From: Hyphomonadaceae bacterium
GTDB lineage: Bacteria; Pseudomonadota; Alphaproteobacteria; Caulobacterales; Hyphomonadaceae
Assembly: GCA_016714495.1 (NCBI GenBank)
Contig: JADKDU010000002.1
Location: forward strand, 496,001 to 560,000
Direction of reading: 5' to 3'
DNA length: 64,000 nucleotides
The notes below the pieces were generated by a model. The model was not told the origin of the DNA and did not search any database. It saw nothing but the letters and a program-made list of their open reading frames with translations. A program made the position numbers and the translations under genes. Below are positions 1 to 8,896 of the stretch, piece by piece (position 1 is the stretch's first letter; each line of letters begins with the position of its first letter).

Positions 1-265
1 GTGGCAGGGGCGCTGCAGGATGTTGGCCCGGGATGACAACAGGGCGCGGAGCTCCGCTCTCAAGCAGTCGATCCAGGAGAGCGCCAGATTCCTCGCAAAC
101 ACCCCGACGGTGTGTAAGGCCAGCTATGTGCATCCTGACGTCCAGGACGCATTTACCGACGAGACTTTCAATCCCACATCATTGTTCACAGGCCCCCAAA
201 GGGCCAGATTGACGCGCCGAGAGACTGCTCTGCTGCGTTTGCTGAAGCAAAAGGCGGAAAAGTGA
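1..265 (+). pseudogene. DNA topoisomerase IB, C-terminal part, frameshifted and cut by window edge
   Basis: The C-terminal piece carries the conserved end of eukaryotic-like type IB topoisomerases: an LANTPTVCKASYVHPDV stretch that matches the family LGNTPAVCRxxYIHPxV block following the catalytic tyrosine region. Type IB enzymes relax supercoils by nicking one strand through a 3'-phosphotyrosine. The first ten codons fit the family in the frame starting at base 1 (VAGALQDVGP), while everything from base 32 fits the next frame (DDNRARSS...). Dropping one G from the GGG at 30-32 joins the two as ...LQDVGPDDNRARSS, which is the expected family pattern. The gene starts outside the window, so its state there is unknown. 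The frameshift could be real decay or a homopolymer error. Identity is fairly sure from the motif alone. Confidence 0.7.
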
Positions 266-630
266 TATGCGTGCACGTTCGCAGCGCAGCCAGTGTGGCG
301 CATGCATCACTTGAAGCGAAGCACAGCGATCCATCCGTTCAAATGTTGCAAAGGCTGGTTCACCCGCCACATTCTTCTATTATTCTGATTCACAGCGCCG
401 GGGCGGGTTTAGCAGATAACCCTCTTCAATTCGTCTCAGTGGCGCCGACATTTGAGGAGAGACTTCCTCTTCGCACCACCGGGCAGCGTCAGCCGCACAC
501 CCACTACGTGGCCCACGCTTTCACCGTCAGGTGCAACCTGAGAGGCGCACGCTCGGCTAAACAGCAGGCCGATGCGACAGACCTCAAGGGCGTGCCTTTA
601 GATCGTGCTGCTTTCGGAATGGGAGCTACG
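266..630. other. Non-coding stretch upstream of prkA
   Basis: This 365-base gap lies between the topoisomerase tail and prkA. A reading frame runs through it into prkA, but its translation (rich in scattered His, Ser, Ala) resembles nothing and has no ribosome site, whereas the ATG at 631 has GGGAG just upstream and begins exactly where PrkA proteins begin. The stretch therefore probably holds the promoter and leader of the prkA-yeaH-spoVR operon. I could not pick out a convincing sigma-factor site. Confidence 0.5.
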
Positions 631-2572
631 ATGTCGCGCGACTTGTTCGACAGCTACACCAAGGCCTTTGAAACCCGTCGCGAGACGGTGATGACGATTC
701 AGGAGTACCTGGAAGGGTGCAAGAAGGATCCGCTGATGTTTGCGGGTCCGCACGAGCGCCTGCTGGCCGCGATCGGCGAGCCGGAGATGATCGACACGTC
801 GCGGGATTCGCGGCTTGGACGCATTCACTCCAACAGGACGATCCGCGTCTATCCGCGCTTCTCCGAGTTCTACGGGATGGAAGAGACGATCGAACGGATC
901 GTCGCCTTCTTCCGGCAGGGCGCGCAGGGCTTGGAAGAGCGCAAGCAGATTCTCTACCTGCTGGGACCGGTCGGTGGCGGCAAGTCTTCGCTGGCCGAGC
1001 GCATCAAGGCGCTGATGGAGGACCAGTACATCTATGTACTGAAGGCGGGGAACGATCTCTCGCCGGTCTTCGAGAGCCCGCTGGCGCTGTTCGATCCGGA
1101 GACGCAGGCCGCGCAGCTGAGCCGGGACTATGGCATTCCGCGTCGGCGACTGACCGGGGCTTATGAGCCCGTGGGCGCTGAAGCGGCTGGACGAGTTCGG
1201 CGGCGACATCACCAAGTTCAGGGTGGCCAAAGTGAAGCCATCGCGGCTGCGCCACATCGGCATCGCGAAGACGGAGCCGGGCGACGAGAACAACCAGGAC
1301 GTCTCCTCGCTGGTCGGCAAAGTGGATATCCGCAAGCTGGAGATGCATTCGCAGTCCGATCCGGACAGCTATTCCTATTCGGGCGGTCTCAACCGGGCGA
1401 ACCAGGGAGTTCTCGAATTCGTCGAGATGTTCAAGGCGCCGATCAAGATGCTGCACCCCCTGCTGACGGCGACGCAGGAGGGCAACTATGCGGGCTCGGA
1501 GAATATCGGCTCGATCCCGTTCACCGGCATCATCATGGCGCACTCGAACGAAAGCGAATGGCGTCAGTTCAAGAACAACAAGACCAATGAAGCCTTCATC
1601 GACCGGATCTATGTGATCAAAGTTCCTTATGTTCTGCGGGTGACGGAAGAGACCAAGATCTACGATAAGCTCGTGCATTCGTCCGAGCTTGCCGATGCGC
1701 CGCTCGCGCCGGGCACGCTGGAGATGATGGCGCGGTTCTCTGTTCTGTCGCGACTGAAACCGCACGAGAACTCCAACCTGTTCGCCAAGATGCGGGTCTA
1801 TGACGGAGAAAGCCTCAAGGAGGTCGATCCCAAGGCCCGGACGCTGCAGGAATACAAGGACGCGGCGGGCGTGGACGAAGGCATGGAAGGGATTTCCACC
1901 CGCTTTGCCTTCAAGGTGCTGTCGGCGACGTTCAACCACGACACGGAGGAGGTCGCGGCCGATCCCGTGCACCTGATGTACGTGCTGGAGCAGGCCATCA
2001 AGCGCGAACAGTATCCGGACGATACCGAGGGCGCGTATCTGGAGTTCATCAAGGCCGAGCTGGCGCCGCGCTATGCGGAGTTCATCGGCCACGAGATACA
2101 GAAGGCGTATCTCGAGAGCTATCACGATTACGGGCAGAACCTGTTCGACCGCTATGTCGACTATGCCGACGCGTGGATCGAGGATCAGGATTTCAAGGAT
2201 CCCGACACGGGTCAGATGCTGGACCGTGAGTTGCTCAATCAGGAACTCTCGAAGATCGAGAAGCCTGCGGGTATCGCCAACCCGAAGGATTTTCGCAACG
2301 AGGTGGTGAAGTTCACGCTGCGGGCCCGCGCCAACAACAAGGGCAAGAACCCGTCGTGGACGAGCTATGAGAAGATCCGTGAAGTGATCGAGCGGCGCAT
2401 GTTCTCGCAAGTTGAAGACCTGCTGCCGGTAATCTCGTTCGGATCCAAGAAGGACTCCGATAGCGAGAAGAAGCACGACGAGTTCGTTCAGCGCATGGTG
2501 GAGCGGGGCTACACCGAGCGGCAAGTGCGCCGCCTGGTCGAGTGGTACATGCGCGTGAAGCAGGCCAGCTAG
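631..2572 (+). pseudogene. prkA: PrkA family serine protein kinase (YeaG-like), broken by a 1-base frameshift
   Basis: PrkA/YeaG is an AAA+-type protein with a C-terminal kinase-like domain, linked to nutrient stress and stationary phase. The 5' part contains the Walker A loop GPVGGGKSS (about residue 115) and ends at YGIPRRRLTG. The 3' part resumes at MSPWALKRLDEFGGDITKF and continues through KTEPGDENNQD to the end. The two are in different frames. Removing one G from GGGG at 1156-1159 gives IPRRRLTGLMSPWALKRL, matching the family, and a protein of about 646 residues, the same size as E. coli YeaG. The ATG at 631 has GGGAG five bases upstream. yeaH and spoVR follow on the same strand, the usual operon. 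If the extra base is real, the kinase is split before its second half; if it is a base-calling error, the gene is intact. Confidence 0.9.
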
Positions 2573-2585
2573 CGAAAGCGCTTCG

Positions 2586-3869
2586 ATGAACATCATCGAC
2601 CGACGCCGGGAAGGGGGAAAGTCGCTGGCGAACCGCCAGCGATTCATAAGGCGCGCGCGCGCGTTGGTGAGGCGGGCGGTTCGCGAGGCTTCGGCGAAAC
2701 GTTCGATCAAGGATGTCGAGAAGGGCGGGGACATTGTTGTTCCCGCCGATGGCGTTCGCGAGCCGGTGCTTCGGAAGGGCTCGGTTGGCGGCTCGCGCGA
2801 ATACGTGCTGCCGGGCAACAAGAAATATATCCAGGGCGATACCATCGCGCGGCCTGAGGAAGACGGCGGCGGCACGGGCGCGTCTGATGGCGGCGAGGGC
2901 GAGGACGATTTCCGCTTTGCTTTGTCGGACGAGGAGTTTCTCGATCTTTTCCTCGAAGACCTCGAGCTTCCCGATCTCGCCAAGCGGCAGGTTCTGGGCG
3001 TCGAGGAAACGCAGCCGGTGAGGGCGGGTTATCGTTCGTCCGGCCCGCCTGCGTCCCTGTCTGTGGCGCGGACAATGCGCAACTCGCTGTCGCGCCGCGC
3101 CGCGCTTGGCCGACCGCGGTCAGAGGATATCGCCGCGATGGAGGCCGAGATTGCGCGGCTGGACGATATTGGCGGCAATGATGCGAAGGTCGCGGAGCTG
3201 CGCGAGGACCTGGAGCGCAAGCGGAAGCGGATGCGGCTGGTGCCGTTCATCGATCCGCTGGATGTGAGGTATCGGCGCTATGACCAGATTCCCAAGCCTG
3301 TGGCGCGGGCGGTGATGTTTTGCCTGATGGACGTGTCGGGCTCGATGGACGAGCACATGAAGGACCTCGCGAAGAGGTTCTATTCTCTGCTCTACCTGTT
3401 CCTGAAGCGGCGCTATGGCAAGGTCGAGGTGGTGTTCATTCGCCACACGCATGAAGCCAAGGAAGTGGACGAGGAGACGTTCTTCCATTCACGTGAGAGC
3501 GGCGGCACGGTGGTGTCGACTGCGCTGGAGGAGATGGCGCGGATCATTCAGGACCGCTTTCCGGCGTCGCAATGGAACATTTATGGCGCGCAGGCGTCCG
3601 ACGGCGACAACCTGCCGATGGACAATTCGACCACGATCAACCTGCTCAAGACCGCGATCCTGCCGCTGTGCCAGTACTATGCCTATCTGGAGGTTGGCCA
3701 CGCCAAGGATGAAGGCGGCGGTGACGCAACATCGTTGTGGCGGGCCTATGAGTTGGTGGTCGGCAGCGACGAGACGATGGCAATGCGCAAGGTTAGCCAT
3801 CGCAGGGACATATATCCGGTGTTTCGTGAGCTGTTCGCCAAGGGCGGGGCGAAGGCGGAGGCCTCATGA
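2586..3869 (+). CDS. yeaH: YeaH/UPF0229 family protein with VWA-like domain
   Basis: This 427-residue protein matches the YeaH (DUF444/UPF0229) family over its full length: an N-terminal DRRxxGxxxxxxNRQRFxRR start, an acidic and glycine-rich linker near residues 85-110, then a von Willebrand A-like domain with the metal-site motif MDVSGSMD (near residue 255) and the family block SGGTVVSxAL. The molecular role is unknown; the family is co-expressed with PrkA and SpoVR under starvation or general stress. The start lies 13 bases after the prkA stop. Its last codons overlap the next gene in an ATGA arrangement, which implies translational coupling. Confidence 0.95.
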   Translation: MNIIDRRREGGKSLANRQRFIRRARALVRRAVREASAKRSIKDVEKGGDIVVPADGVREPVLRKGSVGGSREYVLPGNKKYIQGDTIARPEEDGGGTGASDGGEGEDDFRFALSDEEFLDLFLEDLELPDLAKRQVLGVEETQPVRAGYRSSGPPASLSVARTMRNSLSRRAALGRPRSEDIAAMEAEIARLDDIGGNDAKVAELREDLERKRKRMRLVPFIDPLDVRYRRYDQIPKPVARAVMFCLMDVSGSMDEHMKDLAKRFYSLLYLFLKRRYGKVEVVFIRHTHEAKEVDEETFFHSRESGGTVVSTALEEMARIIQDRFPASQWNIYGAQASDGDNLPMDNSTTINLLKTAILPLCQYYAYLEVGHAKDEGGGDATSLWRAYELVVGSDETMAMRKVSHRRDIYPVFRELFAKGGAKAEAS

Positions 3870-5464
3870 CCGACGACGCGATCACAGCGAAAAAGCGGAA
3901 GTCACGCATTGTGCAGGCGCCGGCGGCTGCGCCGTCGGCTTTGCTGTTCAACGGGCCGGACTGGAATTTCGAAACGTTGGGGCGGATTTTCGAGGCCGTG
4001 CGGCAGGTGGGCGAGGGCGAGATCGGACTTGATCCGTATCGCACGCAGATCGAGGTGATCACGTCAGAGCAGATGCTGGATGCCTATTCCAGCGTCGGCA
4101 TGCCGCTGTTCTACAAACACTGGAGCTTCGGCAAGGACTTCGCGAGGAACGAGACGCTGTATCGCAAGGGCTGGCAGGGGCTTGCCTATGAGATCGTCAT
4201 CAATTCCGACCCGTGCGTCTGCTATATCATGGAGGAGAACTCCGCGACGATGCAGACGCTGGTGCTGGCGCACGCCGCGATGGGGCACAACCACTTCTTT
4301 AAGAACAACTATGTGTTCAAGCAGTGGACTGACGCCAGCGGGATCGCGGACTACCTGTCATTCGCCAAGAGCTTCATCGCCAAGTGCGAGGAGCGTTACG
4401 GCCTTGAGGCGGTCGAGCGGCTGATCGATGCGGCGCATGCGCTGCAGAGCCATGGCATCCATCGCTATCCGGGCAAGCGGTCAATGGACCTGCGGTCGGA
4501 GGAAATTCGCGAGCGCGAGCGGCGGGCGCATGGCGAGGCGTTGTTCAACGATCTTTGGCGCACCGTGCCGCAGGGCAAGGGCAAGAAGCCCGCGACGAAG
4601 AAGAAGCTGGAAGAAGACAGGCGCAAGGCGATCCTGAAGCTGCCGGAGGAGAATATCCTCTACTTCCTCGAGAAGACCGCGCCGCGTCTGCAGGGATGGC
4701 AGCGCGAGATCCTGCGGATCATCCGGCTGATCGCGCAGTACTTCTATCCGCAGCGCCAGACCAAGATGATGAATGAGGGATGCGCGACGTGGACGCACCA
4801 CCGCATCATGACGCGGCTGCACGAGAAGGGACAGATCAGCGACGGGTCGTATCTGGAATTCCTGCACTCGCACACCAGTGTGGTCATGCAGCCCGACTTC
4901 GATGACCGCCGTTTTTCGGGCATCAATCCCTATGCGCTGGGCTTCGCGATGATGCAGGATATCGAGAGGATAGCGCTGACGCCGACGGATGAGGACCGGT
5001 CCTGGTTCCCCGATATCGCGGGCAATGGCGACGCCTATGGCACGCTCAAGGACGTCTGGGCGAACTTCCGCGATGAGAGCATCGTCTCGCAATACCTCTC
5101 GCCGAACCTGATCCGGAAGTTGGGCCTGTTCCAGATAAAGGATGATCACGACGAGGAAGAAATGGAGGTTGCCGCCATCCACGACGAGCGCGGCTATCGC
5201 GAAGTGCGTCGGGCGCTGGCGCGCCAGTATGACGTGGCGCGGCGCGATGCGGACATCCAGGTGATCGATGTCGACCTGTCGGGCGACCGCAGGCTGGAGC
5301 TGCGCCATCACGTGGTGGATGGGGTGACGCTGGAAGAGAAGGACGCGGATCGCGTGCTGCAGCATCTGGCCGATCTGTGGGGCTACGAGGTCCGAATGGT
5401 CGAAAGCGACGACAACACCGTCTATGCCGAGCATAAGGCCGAGCCGATGAGGCCGTTTGCCTGA
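3866..5464 (+). CDS. spoVR: SpoVR family protein (YcgB-like)
   Basis: A 532-residue SpoVR/YcgB homologue, recognisable by PDWNFETLGRIFE at the N-terminus, PxYKHWSFGKDF, the glutamate-rich block MEENSATMQTLVLAHAAMGHNHFFKNN, and the central MMNEGCATWTHH motif. The family is named from a Bacillus cortex-formation gene, but in non-sporulating proteobacteria it always travels with prkA and yeaH, so a sporulation role is not implied. It is the last gene of the trio and overlaps yeaH by four bases. The length is normal, and no frameshift is visible. The 200 bases after it hold no gene. Confidence 0.95.
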   Translation: MTDDAITAKKRKSRIVQAPAAAPSALLFNGPDWNFETLGRIFEAVRQVGEGEIGLDPYRTQIEVITSEQMLDAYSSVGMPLFYKHWSFGKDFARNETLYRKGWQGLAYEIVINSDPCVCYIMEENSATMQTLVLAHAAMGHNHFFKNNYVFKQWTDASGIADYLSFAKSFIAKCEERYGLEAVERLIDAAHALQSHGIHRYPGKRSMDLRSEEIRERERRAHGEALFNDLWRTVPQGKGKKPATKKKLEEDRRKAILKLPEENILYFLEKTAPRLQGWQREILRIIRLIAQYFYPQRQTKMMNEGCATWTHHRIMTRLHEKGQISDGSYLEFLHSHTSVVMQPDFDDRRFSGINPYALGFAMMQDIERIALTPTDEDRSWFPDIAGNGDAYGTLKDVWANFRDESIVSQYLSPNLIRKLGLFQIKDDHDEEEMEVAAIHDERGYREVRRALARQYDVARRDADIQVIDVDLSGDRRLELRHHVVDGVTLEEKDADRVLQHLADLWGYEVRMVESDDNTVYAEHKAEPMRPFA

Positions 5465-5677
5465 TCATTTCAAGGCTCGCGCTGTCCGCGAGCCGCGGAC
5501 ACGAAAGTTTCGGCGCTGCGTGAGTCGCGCCGCACCGGCACACGACGACGTGAAATCCGAAGCAATCATGCTCCTCAGGGGCGCCTTTCACGGCGCGCAG
5601 ACAGCGGCTAGGCTGGGCAAAAGGCCGGGGGCGGCGCGAGTGTTGGCGCCGAAATCGCGGTCATGTGGGAGGAAAGC

Positions 5678-8515
5678 ATGGCATCGCGTGTCGCCCAATG
5701 GGCGTTTGCGGCCTTTTATCTGGTCGTAGCCATCATCGCTATCTGGGGTGGGTTCAACGAACTCAACCCGCCTTTGCCGCCGGTGACGCCGCAAAACCCT
5801 GATCCGCTGCCGCTGTTGGTGAACTCCGGCATGGTCGTGGCGGCGATGTTCTATTTCCTCACGGCCGCGGGCTTCCTGGCGGTGACGTTTTTCAGCGCGC
5901 GCGATGCGAGGGCCAGCAAGGAAGGCGCGCTGGTCGTCAATCTGAACCTCGCGTTCGCGACCTTCCTGGGGATCGTGGGGGTTTATCTGCTCTGGTACGG
6001 CGCGCAGCTGCTGATGCTAGGCGGATCATTTGCCTATGCCCTTTCGGGCGTGGCGTTGCTGGCGTCGGCCTACTTCCTGATGATGCGCAAGCCGCTGGGC
6101 GCTCTGATCTATGCCGGCATCGTGGCGTTCTGGGTGCTGTGGTCGATCCTGGAAGCCGGGGTTGATCTGATCGCGCTGCTGCCGCGTCTGGCGGCATGGC
6201 TGGTCGTCGGCCTGTGGTTTCTGTCGCCCTGGCATCGCGCCGCCATGGGCAAGACTGCCGAGACGCGGATCGATGCGGGCGGGCGCTGGGTTGGCTTTGC
6301 GGCGATTGCTGGCGCGCTCCTGCTCGTCGTGGGCGCTCTGCAGGGTTATCCTGTTGTCGAGGGCACGAAGAACGAGGTGGCGGCCGGGCCGGCCGTGACC
6401 GACTGGCGCAATTATGGCGGCGTGCCGGAAGGCCAGCGCTTTGCGCAGCTCACGCAGATCGATACGGAGAATGTCGGCAAGCTGAAGGAAGCATGGCGCG
6501 CGCGTACCGGCGTCGCCTACGACTTCAAGCAGACGCCGCAGATGGCCAATGGCCTTCTCTACATCTGCACCGCCGGCAACACGCTGATCGCCTACGATTC
6601 AGATACAGGTGAGAAACGTTGGCAGTATGAGACCAAGACCGAGGTGCCTGGCGGTACGTTGGATCGCGCATCGACGTTCGCGCGAACCTGCCGCGGGTTG
6701 GGCTATCATGAGGCGCCGCCGGAATACACGGGCGAGTGCGCCAAGCGGATCATCGCCGGCACTGTGGATGCCCGGCTGATCGCGCTGGATGCCCTGACTG
6801 GCCAGCTGTGCCGTTCGTTCGGCTTCGATGGGCAGGTGAATCTTGTGTCGGGGCTCGGCCGTTCGCCGCTGGGCAACTTCATGGTGACGTCGACGCCGCT
6901 GATCGCGGGCGACAAGGTTGTCGTTGGCGGGTGGGTCTCTGACAACCAGCAGATCGGTAACCCTTCCGGCGTCCTTCGCGCCTATGACGCGCTGACGGGC
7001 CAGTTCTCTTGGGCATGGGACATGGGCAATCCGGGCTATCACGGCCTGCCGGACGAGGGTGGCGAGTACACGCGCGGCACGCCGAACGTGTGGTCGAACA
7101 CCAGCTATGACCCGCAGCTGAACTGGATCTTCGCGCCAACAGGCAATTCGTCGCCGGATTATTTCGACGGCGAACTGCGCTCCAAGGAATCGGAAGAGAA
7201 CGCCAGCTCGGTGGTTGCGATCGACGCGGCGACGGGCGAGCGGAAATGGGTCTACCAGACCGTTCACCGCGATATCTGGGACTGGGATGTGCCGTCTCAG
7301 CCGGTGCTGGTGAACATCCGCAAGAATGGTCAGGGAGAACTGATCCCCGCCGTTGCGCAGCCGACCAAGCGGGGCGAGGTCTTCCTGCTGGACCGCCGCA
7401 CAGGCGTGCCGATCTACGACACTCCGGAACTGCCGGTGCCGCAGGGTCCGGTCAAGGGCGAGACGGTGACGGCGACGCAGCCCTTCTCGTCGCTTCCGCA
7501 CTTCCGTGACGACAGGATTGAGAAGGACATGTGGGGGCTCACCCCGCTTGACCAGCTGCATTGCCGCATCGAGTTCAAGAAGATGCGCTATGAGGGCCTG
7601 TTCACGCCTCCCATGGAGGGTGGGGGTGGCTATGGCATGGCTGAAGACAGCTGGGGCGGCACGTTCCAGTATCCGGGCAATGCCGGCGGCTTCAACTGGG
7701 GCTCGGTGTCGGTGGATGCCGACAACGGCCTGTTGATCGGCGCGCCGATGCTTATGGGCAATCGGATCGTCATGCGCAGCCTTGAGGCGCGCGCCGCCGA
7801 TACAGAGCGGGATGCCAAGCGCAGAGCCGAACGCGCAGCTGCACGCGGCGCGTCCGCGGGGGCCGGCGGGCCTGCTCCCGCCGGAGGACCTGCCCCGGCG
7901 ATTGCGCCTGCGCCGCCCGCGCCGGCGGCCGGCGTCACCGCTGTTGCGCCGCGGGCGGCACAAGTGTTCGATCAGAACCGCGTGCTCTACCGGGGCGATA
8001 CACGGCCCTTCATGTCGGCCTGGCGTCTTCCTCTGCCGTTCTTCAACGCAGTGACGGAACTGCCTTGCTTCGAGCCGCCGTTTTCTCAGATCGGCGCAAT
8101 GGACCTGAACACCGGCAAGCTGCTGTGGAAGCGGCCCGTCGGTTCGATGAAAGAGGTGGGACCGTTCGGCCTGCCCACGGGCCTGCCTTTCATGGTTGGA
8201 ACGCCGGTTCAGGCTGGCGTGATGTCCACACGGGGCGGCCTCACCTTCTACGGCGCGGCGCTGGATTCTACCTTCCGGGCGTTCGACACCCGGACCGGCG
8301 AGGTTCGTTGGGAAACTCAGTTGCCTGGCGCCGCACAAGCCACGCCGATGAGCTATCTCGGCAAGAACGGCAAACAGTATGTCGTGATCACCATTCCAAA
8401 CCCCGGTTGGCCAAACGCGGCTACTTACCGTGGCGCGGGAGGGGCGGCCGTACCGATCGACGACAAGGGCGGCTGGGTGATCGCCTATGCGCTGCCGGAT
8501 CAGCCGGCCCAATAG
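5678..8515 (+). CDS. gcd: Membrane-bound PQQ-dependent dehydrogenase, glucose/quinate/shikimate family
   Basis: The protein oxidises a sugar or polyol in the periplasm with PQQ and feeds electrons to ubiquinone. The N-terminal 160 residues form about five membrane helices, followed by the quinoprotein beta-propeller starting at DWRNYGGVPEGQRFAQLTQI and including RGTPNVWSNTSYDPQLNWIFAPTGNSSPDYF and HRDIWDWDVPSQP, all family signatures. I chose the ATG at 5678 because GGGAGG lies seven bases upstream; an in-frame ATG at 5663 would swallow that site. An Arg-rich then Ala/Pro/Gly-rich insertion of about 60 residues (roughly 700-765) interrupts the propeller before the conserved PCFEPPFSQIGAMDL block. 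The substrate cannot be told from sequence. No PQQ synthesis genes are present here. A strong hairpin terminator follows. Confidence 0.93.
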   Translation: MASRVAQWAFAAFYLVVAIIAIWGGFNELNPPLPPVTPQNPDPLPLLVNSGMVVAAMFYFLTAAGFLAVTFFSARDARASKEGALVVNLNLAFATFLGIVGVYLLWYGAQLLMLGGSFAYALSGVALLASAYFLMMRKPLGALIYAGIVAFWVLWSILEAGVDLIALLPRLAAWLVVGLWFLSPWHRAAMGKTAETRIDAGGRWVGFAAIAGALLLVVGALQGYPVVEGTKNEVAAGPAVTDWRNYGGVPEGQRFAQLTQIDTENVGKLKEAWRARTGVAYDFKQTPQMANGLLYICTAGNTLIAYDSDTGEKRWQYETKTEVPGGTLDRASTFARTCRGLGYHEAPPEYTGECAKRIIAGTVDARLIALDALTGQLCRSFGFDGQVNLVSGLGRSPLGNFMVTSTPLIAGDKVVVGGWVSDNQQIGNPSGVLRAYDALTGQFSWAWDMGNPGYHGLPDEGGEYTRGTPNVWSNTSYDPQLNWIFAPTGNSSPDYFDGELRSKESEENASSVVAIDAATGERKWVYQTVHRDIWDWDVPSQPVLVNIRKNGQGELIPAVAQPTKRGEVFLLDRRTGVPIYDTPELPVPQGPVKGETVTATQPFSSLPHFRDDRIEKDMWGLTPLDQLHCRIEFKKMRYEGLFTPPMEGGGGYGMAEDSWGGTFQYPGNAGGFNWGSVSVDADNGLLIGAPMLMGNRIVMRSLEARAADTERDAKRRAERAAARGASAGAGGPAPAGGPAPAIAPAPPAPAAGVTAVAPRAAQVFDQNRVLYRGDTRPFMSAWRLPLPFFNAVTELPCFEPPFSQIGAMDLNTGKLLWKRPVGSMKEVGPFGLPTGLPFMVGTPVQAGVMSTRGGLTFYGAALDSTFRAFDTRTGEVRWETQLPGAAQATPMSYLGKNGKQYVVITIPNPGWPNAATYRGAGGAAVPIDDKGGWVIAYALPDQPAQ

Positions 8516-8540
8516 GGCCGGTTCACCGGGACCAAAAGCA

Positions 8541-8572
8541 AAAGGCCCGGAGCATCGCTCCGGGCCTTTTTT
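8541..8572. terminator. Bidirectional intrinsic terminator between gcd and rpmG
   Basis: A perfect 10-bp stem (GGCCCGGAGC / GCTCCGGGCC) closes a three-base loop. It is flanked by AAA on the left and TTTTTT on the right, so it can end transcripts from both sides. It sits 26 bases after the dehydrogenase stop and 22 bases beyond the end of the converging L33 gene. Confidence 0.88.
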
Positions 8573-8593
8573 GATTCCTGCGAGAGGAAGATC

Positions 8594-8761
8594 CTACTTG
8601 ATCTTGCCTTCCTTGAAGTCGACGTGCTTGCGCACGACCGGATCGTACTTCTTGAGAACGAGCTTCTCGGTCTGCGTGCGCGGGTTCTTCTTGGTGACGT
8701 AGAAGAAGCCGGTGTCAGCCGACGAGTTGAGGCGGATCTTGATGCTTGTCGGCTTGGCCAT
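8594..8761 (-). CDS. rpmG: 50S ribosomal protein L33
   Basis: The minus-strand translation is a 55-residue basic protein, MAKPTSIKIRLNSSADTGFF then YVTKKNPRTQTEKLVLKKYDP and VVRKHVDFKEGKIK, which is bacterial L33 of the large ribosomal subunit. It lacks the Cys pairs of zinc-binding L33 forms. The gene is monocistronic, converges on the PQQ dehydrogenase, and shares its terminator. About 135 bases separate its start from the divergent SDR gene, leaving room for both promoters. Confidence 0.96.
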   Translation of the reverse strand: MAKPTSIKIRLNSSADTGFFYVTKKNPRTQTEKLVLKKYDPVVRKHVDFKEGKIK

Positions 8762-8896
8762 CTGGGCTCTCGGACGTGTTCTAAAAAATCGGAAGCGTGC
8801 TTGGACACGATGGCGGCTCCCAAGTCAAGCAGAACCGCTGAAACTTGCCCCAACTCATTGGAAATTCTAGGTTTCCGGCCGAAATTGGATGGGTTT

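Noticed and set aside
262..630. A reading frame that continues upstream of prkA to 262
   Set aside because: Its translation resembles nothing and has no ribosome site, whereas ATG 631 is where PrkA similarity begins and has GGGAG upstream.
1004..2983. Long antisense frames, for example 659 residues opposite prkA and 628 residues opposite gatA (21149-23035)
   Set aside because: They mirror real genes in the high-GC code, are rich in Arg, His and Ala, and have no recognisable motif or ribosome site.
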